A stretch of 43,818 nt of DNA, from positions 1 through 43,818 of the forward strand of contig JAFAEQ010000001.1 of assembly GCA_023423935.1 (NCBI GenBank), given 5' to 3'. Source of the stretch: Pseudomonadota bacterium. Lineage in GTDB: Bacteria; Pseudomonadota; Gammaproteobacteria; Steroidobacterales; Steroidobacteraceae. Positions within the stretch are counted from its first letter, which is position 1; the number at the start of each line of letters is the position of its first letter. Both the position numbers and the translations under genes were made by a program. Shown one piece after another: positions 24,982 through 33,402 of the stretch. Under the pieces are notes generated by a model, which was given only the letters and a program-made list of their open reading frames with translations, searched no databases and had not been told where the DNA came from.

Positions 24982-27084
24982 TCAGCGAGCAGCTCTGCGC
25001 TCCCGCTTCCACTCGTCGTACGCCGCTTGTTTCTTTGAATCTCGGTACGGCTTGTCCAGCACCCAGTAGTTGAACCAGTCGATATTGCGGCGGTACGAAT
25101 CGGCGATGAGCGCAGGCTCAGCCCACCCATGCCCAGATCGCGGATAGACATAGAACTCTGACGGAACACCGAAGTACTTTAGCGCTCGGTAGAGCCTGCG
25201 ATCGTCCTTCCATCCGTCGAACTCGCCCGATTCGAGCAATAGCGGCGTCCGTACCCGATGGGCATGGAACACCGACGACTGCTCGAACGCGAGCTGAATC
25301 GTCTCCGGCTCAAACGGATTGCCGAACCCCATCATGTCCCTGCCAACCCCGAGCAAATGCCTGTCCATGTAATCCATGTGGCCGCTCATCAACTCGGGCA
25401 TACCGCCGCCGTAGATTGCCGCCTTGAAGCGATGATCCCGGGTAATGAGATTCGACGTCAGTATGCCGCCGTAGCTGTAGCCAAGCACGCCCATACGATC
25501 TGGATCGGCAACGCCTTGAGCGACGAGCAAGTCCACACCGCCAAGCGCATCTCGCAATGGATTGCTCACGTAATCACGTTCATCTCGAATCGCGTGCACG
25601 AAATCCATTCCATAGCCGGCGCGACCGCGTGTGTTCGGAATGAACACGACGTAGCCTTCTTCCGCCAGCGTCAGCAGCGGATAGTTCTCTATCGGATTGA
25701 ATGCGTGACTCACCATCGCCGGGCCACCGAACAGCGCCAGCAGTGTCGGATACCTCTGCCCTTCACGATAGTGCGAAGGCTTCAGCAGAATTCCGTTGAG
25801 ATCCCACTTGCCGTCGTGGCTGCGCCAACGCACTCGCTCGACGAGCGGCTTGCTGAAGCGTTCCCATTGCGGATTGAGCTGCGTGATCCGCTGCAACTTC
25901 AGGTCATCAGCATTCGCAATGAAAATGTCCGGAGGCACTCCAACGCCCTGCTCGAGGAGTGCAACCCGCTTTCCATCGCGCGAGTAAGTATGAAAGTTGT
26001 AAAGACGATCCGCGCGCGGCGTGATTCGCGTGGTACGCCCATCCGAAATACGCACTCGGAAAGTGTGAACACTGAGATCGTGCGGCGCGGTCACGTCCAC
26101 GTGCTTTCCGTCGGCGCTCCAGCGCAGCGGGTTCGTGCGCCCGCCACTGAGCCGATCCAGTGCGTCGCCGATATATCGCGGCGATGACGAGCCGTCCGCC
26201 GGCGCGATGGCAAGCGTCGTCGCATAGATGAAATCTTCCTTGCCTCGCTGCGATCCGAAAGCGATCCACTTCCCGTCGGGAGACCACTTTGGGCCGATGT
26301 CCATGCCATCCATCCTGACCAACGGGCGCATGGTGCCATCCGCCAGATCCACAACGTAGATGTCGGCGGTCATGGCTGGCATCACTATGGATGGGTCTGA
26401 GTACGCCTCTATGGCAAGGCGCTGACTGTCCGGCGACCAATCGAAGTTGGCCACGCTGATGCTCGTATCGGTCAACGTCCGTGCCTTCCGCGTTGCAAGG
26501 TCCATGACCGCCAATTGAAAGACCCGCGGCTCCGGTCGATTGGCATCCCAGTCTTCATCGGCCTCGATTGCGTGCAAGAGCTTCTCCGGCTCTTTCTCCG
26601 CAAGCGGATTCAACGTGAGAAACGCAAGCGATCGACCATCCGGAGAGACGCCCAATGACGAGATCCCTGTTTCGCTCGAGAAGAGCAGCTCTTCCTCGCC
26701 GTCCGCAAGACGGAGGGTGCGAATCTCTGCACCTTCGCCCTTGGACGCGACGATCAACAAGTGCCTGGAGTCGCCTCCCCAAACCGCCGCGTCCGATGTG
26801 TCCTTACGCACCAAGCGCGGTTTGCTCTTGCCATCGGCGGCGACCACGAACAGATCACGCGTGACCGCATTGCTCGCGATATCGCGGGTTCTCAGCAAGT
26901 AGGAGACTTGACGCCCGTCTGGCGACAGATTGAGCGAGAGCGGCGCCGCATATTCGATCTCGTCTTCGATAGCGATCGGCCGCTTCGCAGCAGCAGGCGC
27001 GCCAGACGCCTGCGCCGCGGTGGCGAACAACGATAGACAAAGCATCCCCGCTAGTGCGGGTGCCTGACGTCGAACTCCCATCAT
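24982..27084 (-). CDS. Module D: S9 family peptidase (DPP/acylaminoacyl-peptidase-like)
   Basis: The frame is open for 123 codons before the chosen start, but a signal peptide (MMGVRRQAPALAGMLCLSLF, then ATAAQAS) begins only at the tandem ATGs 27084/27081, 35 bp after receptor D, with GCGAGAAG upstream. The 700-residue enzyme has a propeller (LSPDGRQVSYLL, WSPDGKWIAFG) and a hydrolase domain with Ser about 537 (GYSYGG), Asp about 623 (GEFDGW) and His about 652 (SGHGW). Its C-terminus (NIDWFNYWVLDKPY) recalls the isopeptidase-like enzyme B more than A, C or E. It should degrade receptor D cargo in the periplasm. Confidence 0.9.
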   Translation of the reverse strand: MMGVRRQAPALAGMLCLSLFATAAQASGAPAAAKRPIAIEDEIEYAAPLSLNLSPDGRQVSYLLRTRDIASNAVTRDLFVVAADGKSKPRLVRKDTSDAAVWGGDSRHLLIVASKGEGAEIRTLRLADGEEELLFSSETGISSLGVSPDGRSLAFLTLNPLAEKEPEKLLHAIEADEDWDANRPEPRVFQLAVMDLATRKARTLTDTSISVANFDWSPDSQRLAIEAYSDPSIVMPAMTADIYVVDLADGTMRPLVRMDGMDIGPKWSPDGKWIAFGSQRGKEDFIYATTLAIAPADGSSSPRYIGDALDRLSGGRTNPLRWSADGKHVDVTAPHDLSVHTFRVRISDGRTTRITPRADRLYNFHTYSRDGKRVALLEQGVGVPPDIFIANADDLKLQRITQLNPQWERFSKPLVERVRWRSHDGKWDLNGILLKPSHYREGQRYPTLLALFGGPAMVSHAFNPIENYPLLTLAEEGYVVFIPNTRGRAGYGMDFVHAIRDERDYVSNPLRDALGGVDLLVAQGVADPDRMGVLGYSYGGILTSNLITRDHRFKAAIYGGGMPELMSGHMDYMDRHLLGVGRDMMGFGNPFEPETIQLAFEQSSVFHAHRVRTPLLLESGEFDGWKDDRRLYRALKYFGVPSEFYVYPRSGHGWAEPALIADSYRRNIDWFNYWVLDKPYRDSKKQAAYDEWKRERRAAR

Positions 27085-27119
27085 CTTCTCGCTCACTTGC
27101 TGGTCGAGTGCTGCAAGTC

Positions 27120-29915
27120 TTAACGGCCGCCCCATTCCTTCATGATCTGCAGCGCGATGACCCGGCCTTGCGGATCTGCATTCTGCGCGTCGTAAGGGGC
27201 GAAACGCTCGCCCGCGGTGGGGTCCACGATCATCGAGATGCGTGGAGGATCCTTGTCGAACACGTTCTGAACCGTCAGCGAAAGCTTCGTTCCCGCGAGC
27301 AGTGCTGGCGCAGCGCCGCGTTCGAAGTGGTATTGGAACGAAAGATCGAAGAGCGTCCACGAACTGATCCGCGACGATGGGACTGTTTGTTGGTCCGTGT
27401 ACCCCCCCGTATAGCGCGTAAACAGACTCGTCGACATAGCACCCCGAGACCACGACGCACCGCCCATGGCGCGAAAGCGCGCTGGCGTGAACATTCTGCC
27501 GACCTTCCTCACTACAGGGCGCAACGACGAGAACTGGTCTTCGGCGTCGATGAAATACGCTGCGTTGACGCTGAGCTGCAAATGACCGTCTGCCAGCGGC
27601 AAGCCGTAGCCCACATCCAGATCCAGTCCCGACACACGAGACGTCTGCGTATTCGTCATACGCGCGTCGACCAGAATCGTGGCATCGGAGAGCTCGTACT
27701 CCACGCCATCGGGAGAATTCCAGGTGAAGTTGTTGAGGGGAAGACCCGACAGCGCCAGGAAGCGCTGAACCTCCGCCATGTCGAAGGTGCGCTGAACCGG
27801 TAGCGGATGGTCATACCACTCGAAGGTCGCGAAGTTGAGCTCGGGGAACGGAACACCGACCCGACCGGTATAGTCGATATCGAAGTACGACATACGCGCA
27901 TCCAACCCTGGCGCGAACGCCGGCTGCCAATCGATGCCGACGGACCACGAACGCGATTTCTCCGCATCGAGATCCGAACGGTTACCCACCGGCATGACTG
28001 CTACGGCCCTGCCACCTGGGGACTCAGGATCCAGGTAGTCGAGCAAGGCGACGTAGTTGATGCGATCGACAAGATTGGACAGGAGCGGCGCACGGAACGA
28101 ACGGCCATACGTTGCGCGAAGAGTCACGCTGTCCAGAGGCGACCACATCACCCCGACCTTCGGATTGAGCGACGTGCCGAAATCGCTGTAGTCCTCATAG
28201 CGAGCTGCCAGGCTCACTGCGAGCTCCTTCACGCCCGTCATCGCATTGCTTGCGCCGACCAGCGGTGCGTACACCTCTGCAAACAACGCACTGACGTTCC
28301 GCGCCTTATCGGCGTCTGAGTACCGCTGATCCAAGAGGTCGTAGTTCACATCGAGGAAGTCACTCCAGCCGTCGTAGTCCTCTTCACGATACTGAGCACC
28401 GAGGACGGCCCGCACCGTCCCACCGCGGAGATCGAAAAGGGCGCCATCGGCCTTGGCGTCGAGCGACCAAACGTTACTGGCGTTTGTCCGGACACTGCCG
28501 GCGCCCCACTCGTGCGTTGACGGAATCGTGTAGGCCCAGAGATTCCAGTCCGACTGGGCCACGGATCCGGACAACTCCGCCTGCCATCCTCCCGGCAGGT
28601 CGACTCTACCGCCCAGCGTTCCCCCGCGACTCTCCGGTTCACTCACGTTCAAGCTCGTCAAATACAAGTTGTTCGTCTGCTCGGACTTGCGCGAGCTCCA
28701 GAACGCATCCGAAAAGACCTCGAGCCCATCGGTCAGATTGAGGGCACCAGAGAAGAACGCACTGTGCTGCTTCGTCTTCGGAAGAATGGTGTAGGGATCC
28801 GGAAAATCTTTGGTGAACGAACGATCGTTCGCATCGAGGCCGTCGTCGGATGAGTATTCATAGGAGAGCAACGCACGGCCGCGTTCAGTCGAGATGCCGA
28901 ATGTCTGCCCGACCTGATAACTGTCGCTATCGGCCATGTGCGCGACGCGCATCCGCGTCTCCGCGCCGTTATAGTCCTTGCGCAAAATGAAGTTGACGAC
29001 GCCCGCGATGGCGTCCGATCCGTAGATAGCTGAGGCGCCGTCGGTCAGCACGTCCACCCGCTCCAACGCGGAAACTGGAATACCCGAGATATCCGTAAAT
29101 GCGCCCTCCGCGCCTGCCGATGCAAGCCGCCGGCCGTTGAGTAGCACCAGCGTAGACTCCGTACCCAGTCCGCGAAGATTAACGCCCACGGCGCCGGCCA
29201 CTGAGCCGGAGCCGGTGTCAGCCGAGATGTTGTTGAAGTTCTGCGGCAGCTGGGCGACGTAATCGCCCGTGCTCGCGATGCCTCGACGATCGAGCTCTTC
29301 GCGTGTCGTCGTGATGACCGGAGAGAACTTCTGGTCTATGCCGCGAATATTGGAGCCGGTCACAATCACGTGCTCGAGATTTTCTGAGTTCGTGGACCGC
29401 GACCGGCCCACGCTCGCCGACCCAGCGGTCAGCGAATCTGAGGAAGGCGCCTGCTCTTGCGCATTCGCTTTCGTCTGATCATCGCTCGCATTTGATGCCA
29501 GCCGGATGAGCTTTGCTTCCGGCGCAGTCGATGTCGAAGAGGTCTTAACGAGCGTGTTCGACTTCGCGAAGACTGAGATGGTGCGCTCATCGATGAACTC
29601 ATAGTTGAGCCCCGTGCCCTTGAGCAGCCGGTCGAGCGCCTCCCCGGTCGTATAGCGCCCTTTGATTGGATTAGCCGGCAGATCCGTTTCCGCATTCACT
29701 GCCGGATAGATGAGCTGCATGCCGCTCTGCTCCGTCAGCTGTATCAATGCACGCGAAAGCTTCGGGGCGTCGATCTCGAAGCTAACCTTCGCCTGCGATG
29801 CCTGCGTGAGATTCGCAGGCTCCCCCTGAGCCGCGACAGACGCGCTCGAATGCACGGCTGCGCTCGCGATGATTGTCGCCAGCGCACTCTTGATCAGCGG
29901 ATTGGTTCTACGCAT
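27120..29915 (-). CDS. Module D: TonB-dependent receptor with STN domain
   Basis: The ATG at 29915 starts a clear signal peptide (MRRTNPLIKSALATIIASAA, ending SVAAQG); a TTG 39 nt upstream overlaps the predicted promoter and is rejected. The 931-residue product has an STN domain (FEIDAPKLSRALIQLTEQSG onwards), a linker rich in Ser, Ala and Thr, a TonB-box-like LEHVIVTGSNIRG, a plug (LLNGRRLASAG, DGASAIYGSDAIAGVVN) and a barrel ending MKEWGGR. The final aromatic residue is followed by three residues, unlike the other four receptors, which end in W. It is divergent from its sigma-fecR pair. Confidence 0.94.
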   Translation of the reverse strand: MRRTNPLIKSALATIIASAAVHSSASVAAQGEPANLTQASQAKVSFEIDAPKLSRALIQLTEQSGMQLIYPAVNAETDLPANPIKGRYTTGEALDRLLKGTGLNYEFIDERTISVFAKSNTLVKTSSTSTAPEAKLIRLASNASDDQTKANAQEQAPSSDSLTAGSASVGRSRSTNSENLEHVIVTGSNIRGIDQKFSPVITTTREELDRRGIASTGDYVAQLPQNFNNISADTGSGSVAGAVGVNLRGLGTESTLVLLNGRRLASAGAEGAFTDISGIPVSALERVDVLTDGASAIYGSDAIAGVVNFILRKDYNGAETRMRVAHMADSDSYQVGQTFGISTERGRALLSYEYSSDDGLDANDRSFTKDFPDPYTILPKTKQHSAFFSGALNLTDGLEVFSDAFWSSRKSEQTNNLYLTSLNVSEPESRGGTLGGRVDLPGGWQAELSGSVAQSDWNLWAYTIPSTHEWGAGSVRTNASNVWSLDAKADGALFDLRGGTVRAVLGAQYREEDYDGWSDFLDVNYDLLDQRYSDADKARNVSALFAEVYAPLVGASNAMTGVKELAVSLAARYEDYSDFGTSLNPKVGVMWSPLDSVTLRATYGRSFRAPLLSNLVDRINYVALLDYLDPESPGGRAVAVMPVGNRSDLDAEKSRSWSVGIDWQPAFAPGLDARMSYFDIDYTGRVGVPFPELNFATFEWYDHPLPVQRTFDMAEVQRFLALSGLPLNNFTWNSPDGVEYELSDATILVDARMTNTQTSRVSGLDLDVGYGLPLADGHLQLSVNAAYFIDAEDQFSSLRPVVRKVGRMFTPARFRAMGGASWSRGAMSTSLFTRYTGGYTDQQTVPSSRISSWTLFDLSFQYHFERGAAPALLAGTKLSLTVQNVFDKDPPRISMIVDPTAGERFAPYDAQNADPQGRVIALQIMKEWGGR

Positions 29916-29927
29916 CGTTCTTATTTC

Positions 29928-29956
29928 AGTTGCCAGTGATGAATATGATGGCAACT
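29928..29956. promoter_or_regulatory. Inverted repeat at the receptor D transcription start region
   Basis: AGTTGCCA (29928-29935) and TGGCAACT (29949-29956) are perfect 8-bp complements, 13 nt apart. The upstream arm overlaps the end of the -10-like element of receptor D, so it may be an operator or form a stem-loop at the very 5' end of the mRNA. Confidence 0.5.
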
Positions 29957-29987
29957 AAGAGCGACGAGCCGATGCAAAAGGGGTAGT
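29953..29987 (-). promoter_or_regulatory. Module D receptor promoter
   Basis: On the minus strand ACTACCCC is followed after 14 nt by GTCGCTCTTAGTT. The same blocks and spacing stand before the divergent sigma D gene (30213-30247), and conservation extends one step on both sides (CTC before, CC after). It lies 38 nt before the receptor ATG. Confidence 0.7.
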
Positions 29988-30051
29988 CGAGTAAAAACGA
30001 CTAAGAAGCGTTCGGGCGTTGGCCGAGATTCTAAGACAGACAAATGCCTAA

Positions 30052-30073
30052 CCGGATCACAACGTGAATCCGG
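30052..30073. promoter_or_regulatory. Near-perfect dyad midway in the divergent module D region
   Basis: CCGGATCAC and GTGAATCCGG pair around AAC with one bulged base. The dyad lies between the two outward-facing predicted promoters and may be a regulator site. A second small dyad, TAGTCG with CGACTA, lies at about 29984-30003. The rest of 29988-30212 holds no gene that I can support. Confidence 0.35.
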
Positions 30074-30212
30074 GGCGCGCGGACGCGGAATGACTCTTCG
30101 GCTTAGACCCTCTTGTAGTTCCAGCTCATCCTGCCCCGGATGCGTTGGCTCCGATTCGGGGACAGAAGAAGAGCCAGACCGGATCGCTCATCGCCCGACA
30201 ATGCGCATCTCA

Positions 30213-30247
30213 ACTACCCCCTTTCCACCACTGAGTCGCTCTTAGTT
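30213..30247 (+). promoter_or_regulatory. Module D sigma gene promoter (autoregulatory)
   Basis: ACTACCCC, 14 nt, then GTCGCTCTTAGTT, matching the receptor D promoter in both blocks and in spacing but on the other strand. The expected start of transcription, near 30253, favours the ATG at 30266 as the sigma start over in-frame codons further upstream. Confidence 0.7.
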
Positions 30248-30265
30248 ACCGTGAATGACCCAGCG

Positions 30266-30802
30266 ATGACAACTACCCGATCGTGCCCTGACCCATCCGC
30301 AGGCAGTTTCGCCGCCACAGTGCAAAAGCTGTACGGCGATGATCTGTATTTCTTTCTGCTATCGCGGCTCAGAAGTGAGCACGATGCAAAGGATGTCGTG
30401 CAGGAGATCTATTTGCGCCTGCTACGGCTCGGTAAGGGCGAACTGGTCCGCGATCCGCACGCCTATGTGTACTTCGTCGCGACCCAGGTCCTCGCGCAGT
30501 TCCGCATGAAGGCGGCGCTGAGCCCGCTGACCTACGATTCGAAGCTGGTCCTAAACCGCGATCGGCATCCCGAGGAACTCGGTTCCGATGTGGTCGCCAA
30601 TCGCTGGCTCGCACTGGCTGAGGTCGAAGAGCTCCTCGGCGGATTGCCGCCGACGCATCGCAAGGTCTTCACATTGCGAAAGCTGGATGGGCTTTCGTGG
30701 TCGGAGATCGCAGAGAAGCTGGAGATCTCGGTGCATACAGTGAAGAAGTATCTGTGCGAAGCGAACGCCCGGATCAGCGTAACGCGCAGGGAACAGGAGT
30801 AG
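30266..30802 (+). CDS. Module D: FecI-like ECF sigma factor
   Basis: The 178-residue factor starts at the ATG at 30266, chosen because the predicted promoter ends at 30247; an upstream in-frame start would precede it. Region 2 is at YFFLLSRLRSEHDAKDVVQE with YLRLLRLGKG. Region 4 is at PPTHRKVFTLRKLDGLSWSE with an ISVHTVKKYLCEANARI recognition helix. It is followed 4 bp later by fecR D. It is the only sigma gene of the array on the plus strand. Confidence 0.9.
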   Translation: MTTTRSCPDPSAGSFAATVQKLYGDDLYFFLLSRLRSEHDAKDVVQEIYLRLLRLGKGELVRDPHAYVYFVATQVLAQFRMKAALSPLTYDSKLVLNRDRHPEELGSDVVANRWLALAEVEELLGGLPPTHRKVFTLRKLDGLSWSEIAEKLEISVHTVKKYLCEANARISVTRREQE

Positions 30803-30806
30803 CGCA

Positions 30807-31901
30807 ATGACGACTCGTCTTGCCGAGAAGCTTCATCGAGAAGAATTGCTGAGAGTTGCCGAGCAAGCGGCAGCCTGGGTGATTGAACTGGAAGATGCCG
30901 GCCCGCGCGAACGCGCCGCCTGCGCCGCGTGGCTCGAAGAGTCCCCGCTTCATGTCGAGATGTTCCTGCGCGCAGGCGCGGTCGATCGCCTCGCAGAACT
31001 GATGGCGCCGGAAGACGTGAAAGCGCTCGCCAGCAAAAATTGGAATGACGGTGAGCACAACACCGTGATCCCACTACCTGTCGTCGAGCGCGCATTGCAC
31101 AGTCCCGCGGCTCCCGATCAACCCAAGACGCGCTCGCGACAGCGTTACGCAGCAATCGCCGCCAGCGTGCTCGCACTCGTCGCTGGCGCTACGTGGTATC
31201 AGGCACTCGGCCCCGGCTCGTGGGACACATACAATACGCCGGTCGGCGAACAGCGCGTCATCTCGCTCGAGGACGGCTCGACGATCTACGTGAACACGGA
31301 CAGCCGTATCGACGTGCGCTACACCAACACCGCACGCGAACTGCGACTGCGAGACGGCGAAGCGCTGTTCAAAGTCGCACGTGATCCGGAGCGCCCCTTC
31401 CAAGTCATCGTCGGCAACACGATCGTGCAAGCAGTAGGCACGCAGTTCAACGTCTACTCACGCGCCCACCAAACGAAGGTTGCGGTCGTCGAGGGTACGG
31501 TTCAAGTATTCAAACGCGGCGAGCAGTCGCCCGCGTCGACAGCGAGCTCCGCCCATGGCACTGCCGTCGGCAACGCAGAGCAACTCACCGCCGGCCAATC
31601 GATCCGCCTGCGCGCAGACGGCGCCATAGATTCCCCTGCCCCCGTCAATATCGCCCAAGTCACCGCATGGCGCGAACGACGACTCGTGTTCGAATGGCAA
31701 ACGCTCGGGGAAATCGCCGCCGAGTTCAATCGCTATAACCGAACGCCCCAAATCAGAGTTGAAGGCGACGAAGTCCGCTCCCGCCGCTACACCGCCGTCT
31801 TCGATGCAGACAATCCGCAAACACTGCTGAAGTTTCTGGCGAGGGACGGAGAACTCGAATTCGTGGCGGACGGCGATGGATTCGTGATTCGGGCCAAGTG
31901 A
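30807..31901 (+). CDS. Module D: FecR-like anti-sigma regulator
   Basis: The 364-residue regulator has a DUF4880-type domain (AAAWVIELEDAGPRERAACA), a membrane helix (YAAIAASVLALVAGATWYQ), a periplasmic FecR domain (PVGEQRVISLEDGSTIYVNT, GEALFKVARDPERPFQV) and a C-terminal STN-like domain (LVFEWQTLGEIAAEFNRYN). AGGAG stands 7 nt before its ATG. It should control sigma D in response to the divergently encoded receptor D. Confidence 0.93.
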   Translation: MTTRLAEKLHREELLRVAEQAAAWVIELEDAGPRERAACAAWLEESPLHVEMFLRAGAVDRLAELMAPEDVKALASKNWNDGEHNTVIPLPVVERALHSPAAPDQPKTRSRQRYAAIAASVLALVAGATWYQALGPGSWDTYNTPVGEQRVISLEDGSTIYVNTDSRIDVRYTNTARELRLRDGEALFKVARDPERPFQVIVGNTIVQAVGTQFNVYSRAHQTKVAVVEGTVQVFKRGEQSPASTASSAHGTAVGNAEQLTAGQSIRLRADGAIDSPAPVNIAQVTAWRERRLVFEWQTLGEIAAEFNRYNRTPQIRVEGDEVRSRRYTAVFDADNPQTLLKFLARDGELEFVADGDGFVIRAK

Positions 31902-31909
31902 GTGCGCGG

Positions 31910-31930
31910 AGCGAGGAAGTTGTCCTCGCT
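31910..31930 (+). terminator. Hairpin after fecR D
   Basis: AGCGAGGA and TCCTCGCT form a perfect 8-bp stem with a 5-nt loop, 8 bp after the fecR D stop codon. There is no T-tract, so it may be a terminator or a 3' stabilising structure. Confidence 0.5.
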
Positions 31931-32387
31931 GCGAAGACGCGCAGTCGGCAGTCAGGAACTGTGATTGCGGCCCTCTAACCTCTTCTCATGGAAGAGCCAG
32001 GAATACACGACGCAGTGAGTCTGGCGTGGCGGCGTTAGGAGTAGTAACCCTAGGGTGGGGCAAGAGAAGCCGCGCAGCGGTGGCGATGGCTATCGCGGTG
32101 GACAGCGTTCGGTAGGTCGCTTGAACTCTTGCGCGGGCTCAAAAGGCTCGCGCAATAGTTACTGATCTGTCTTCGCCCTAAGTTCGTCCGCTGGTGAGCC
32201 CAAGGTGACCGTCGTAAAACCCCCCGCGCACTCCGACCTCACGTCGGCTTGCCCCCATCCTCTCGATCAATCGCATCGGCAACGCCGCAGCCTGAATCGG
32301 ATCGGCTCGACGAACAGTTGGGTGTCCGCTACCTCCCCCTAAGTGCCGGCCCAGCGTCGACGACCGCGAAAAAGACCGCTTTTCGAT
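31931..32387. other. Intergenic region between module D and the first toxin-antitoxin pair
   Basis: About 450 bp without a supported gene. It contains one clear dyad, TTGCGCG and CGCGCAA (32129-32155), enclosing GGCTCAAAAGGCT. I looked for a small peptide precursor here and found no ORF with a ribosome binding site and a leader-like sequence. Confidence 0.5.
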
Positions 32388-32422
32388 TTGACGGGCCGAC
32401 CGGGGCTCACGTATTTTACGTG
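32388..32422 (+). promoter_or_regulatory. Promoter and operator of the first toxin-antitoxin pair
   Basis: TTGACG (32388-32393) and TATTTT (32412-32417), 18 bp apart, form a sigma-70-type promoter. CACGTA and TACGTG (32408-32422) make a palindrome with a TTT centre over the -10, as expected for autorepression by the antitoxin. It lies 20 bp before the antitoxin ATG. Confidence 0.55.
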
Positions 32423-32441
32423 TACCCAGACAGTCACCCTA

Positions 32442-32690
32442 ATGGCAACCAAACAGAACATCACCGTTGCAATCGACAGTGCCCTCTTGAAGAAGGCACG
32501 AGCGATTGCCGCACGCAGGGGATTGAGTGTCAGCGCTCTTCTCGCCGATGAACTGCGCGAGTTGGTGGCCGAAGACACTCAATACTCAACCGCTCGCAAA
32601 CGTGCGCTAGCCCTCCTCTCCACTCCGCTGCGATTGGGAGGCGCGCCACTGAAGCGCGACGAGGTGCATGAGCGATCTCGTATTCGTTGA
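32442..32690 (+). CDS. Antitoxin, ribbon-helix-helix type (VapB-like)
   Basis: This 82-residue protein starts at the ATG at 32442; the frame is open upstream but enters the promoter. The N-terminus (MATKQNITVAIDSALLKKAR, then AIAARRGLSVSALLADELRE) has the strand-helix-helix pattern of CopG/Arc-type DNA-binding antitoxins. The C-terminal half should wrap the toxin. It overlaps the PIN-domain toxin gene by 23 bp, which implies translational coupling. It should repress its own promoter through the palindrome at 32408. Confidence 0.82.
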   Translation: MATKQNITVAIDSALLKKARAIAARRGLSVSALLADELRELVAEDTQYSTARKRALALLSTPLRLGGAPLKRDEVHERSRIR

Positions 32691-33093
32691 CACGAACATC
32701 CTCGTTTATGCCCATGATGCAGATGCCGGCATAAAGCACGAGCGCGCGGTCAACATCCTGAAGGAATTGTGGGACAAAGACACAGGCAGAATGTCAGTCC
32801 AGGTCCTTCAGGAGTTCTATATCAACGTCACCAAGAAACTCACTACACGACTAGCCCGTTCGAGCGCGCGCGAAGTTGTCGAGATCTATGCGGCATGGGT
32901 CCATGAGCCGACCATCCCGGAAACCGTCTTGCGCGCAACGGATATTGCGGAGCTGGCGCAGATTTCGTTTTGGGATGCGTTGATTCTCGCGTCCGCCGAA
33001 AAGTCTGGCGCCGCGACCCTGTACAGCGAAGACCTGAACCACGGTCAATCCATTGTCGGCATCCAGATCGTCAATCCGCTGCGGTCCAGCTGA
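32668..33093 (+). CDS. PIN-domain toxin (VapC-like ribonuclease)
   Basis: The 141-residue protein has a complete PIN acidic site: Asp8 (FVDTNILVY), Glu49 (VLQEFY), Asp103 (SFWDALIL) and Asp122 (SEDLNHG). VapC toxins cut RNA, usually tRNA or rRNA, and are neutralised by the cognate antitoxin. The gene overlaps the upstream antitoxin gene. It looks intact. Its place between modules D and E suggests that it entered separately and may stabilise the region. Confidence 0.92.
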   Translation: MSDLVFVDTNILVYAHDADAGIKHERAVNILKELWDKDTGRMSVQVLQEFYINVTKKLTTRLARSSAREVVEIYAAWVHEPTIPETVLRATDIAELAQISFWDALILASAEKSGAATLYSEDLNHGQSIVGIQIVNPLRSS

Positions 33094-33402
33094 AGCAGCG
33101 CCTGTCTATCAAGCGCCGTGAAAATTCCTCGCTCTGCGGGAATGCCTTAGCAATCATTGGACGAGCACTGATCTTCCGCTAGACAGTGCAATCCGGACTG
33201 AAACAATCAGATCGAATCGCAAATTTCCATCGCGTTCATCGGGCCGAGGGTCCTTGCCCTGAAGGAAGGACGACTTGCGAGAGGCCTGAAGATTTGTCTG
33301 TGAGGCGCTGAGGTTGGAGGTGTACAGCGCCGGTGTTGATGTGTGACCTCTGGATCAACTCGACATGCCACCTTGCAAACCTGACACCGAGCCCGCGCGA
33401 GG
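33094..33402. other. Intergenic region between the VapC toxin and peptidase E (convergent)
   Basis: About 310 bp between two convergent genes. A small dyad, GTCCTT and AAGGAC (about 33250-33271), may act as a terminator. No gene is supported. Confidence 0.4.

Noticed and set aside
31902..32441. Search for a lasso or other RiPP precursor gene in the intergenic regions
   Set aside because: No short ORF with ribosome binding site, leader and plausible core was found here or at 17645-17964 or 33094-33402; a very small precursor could still be missed.
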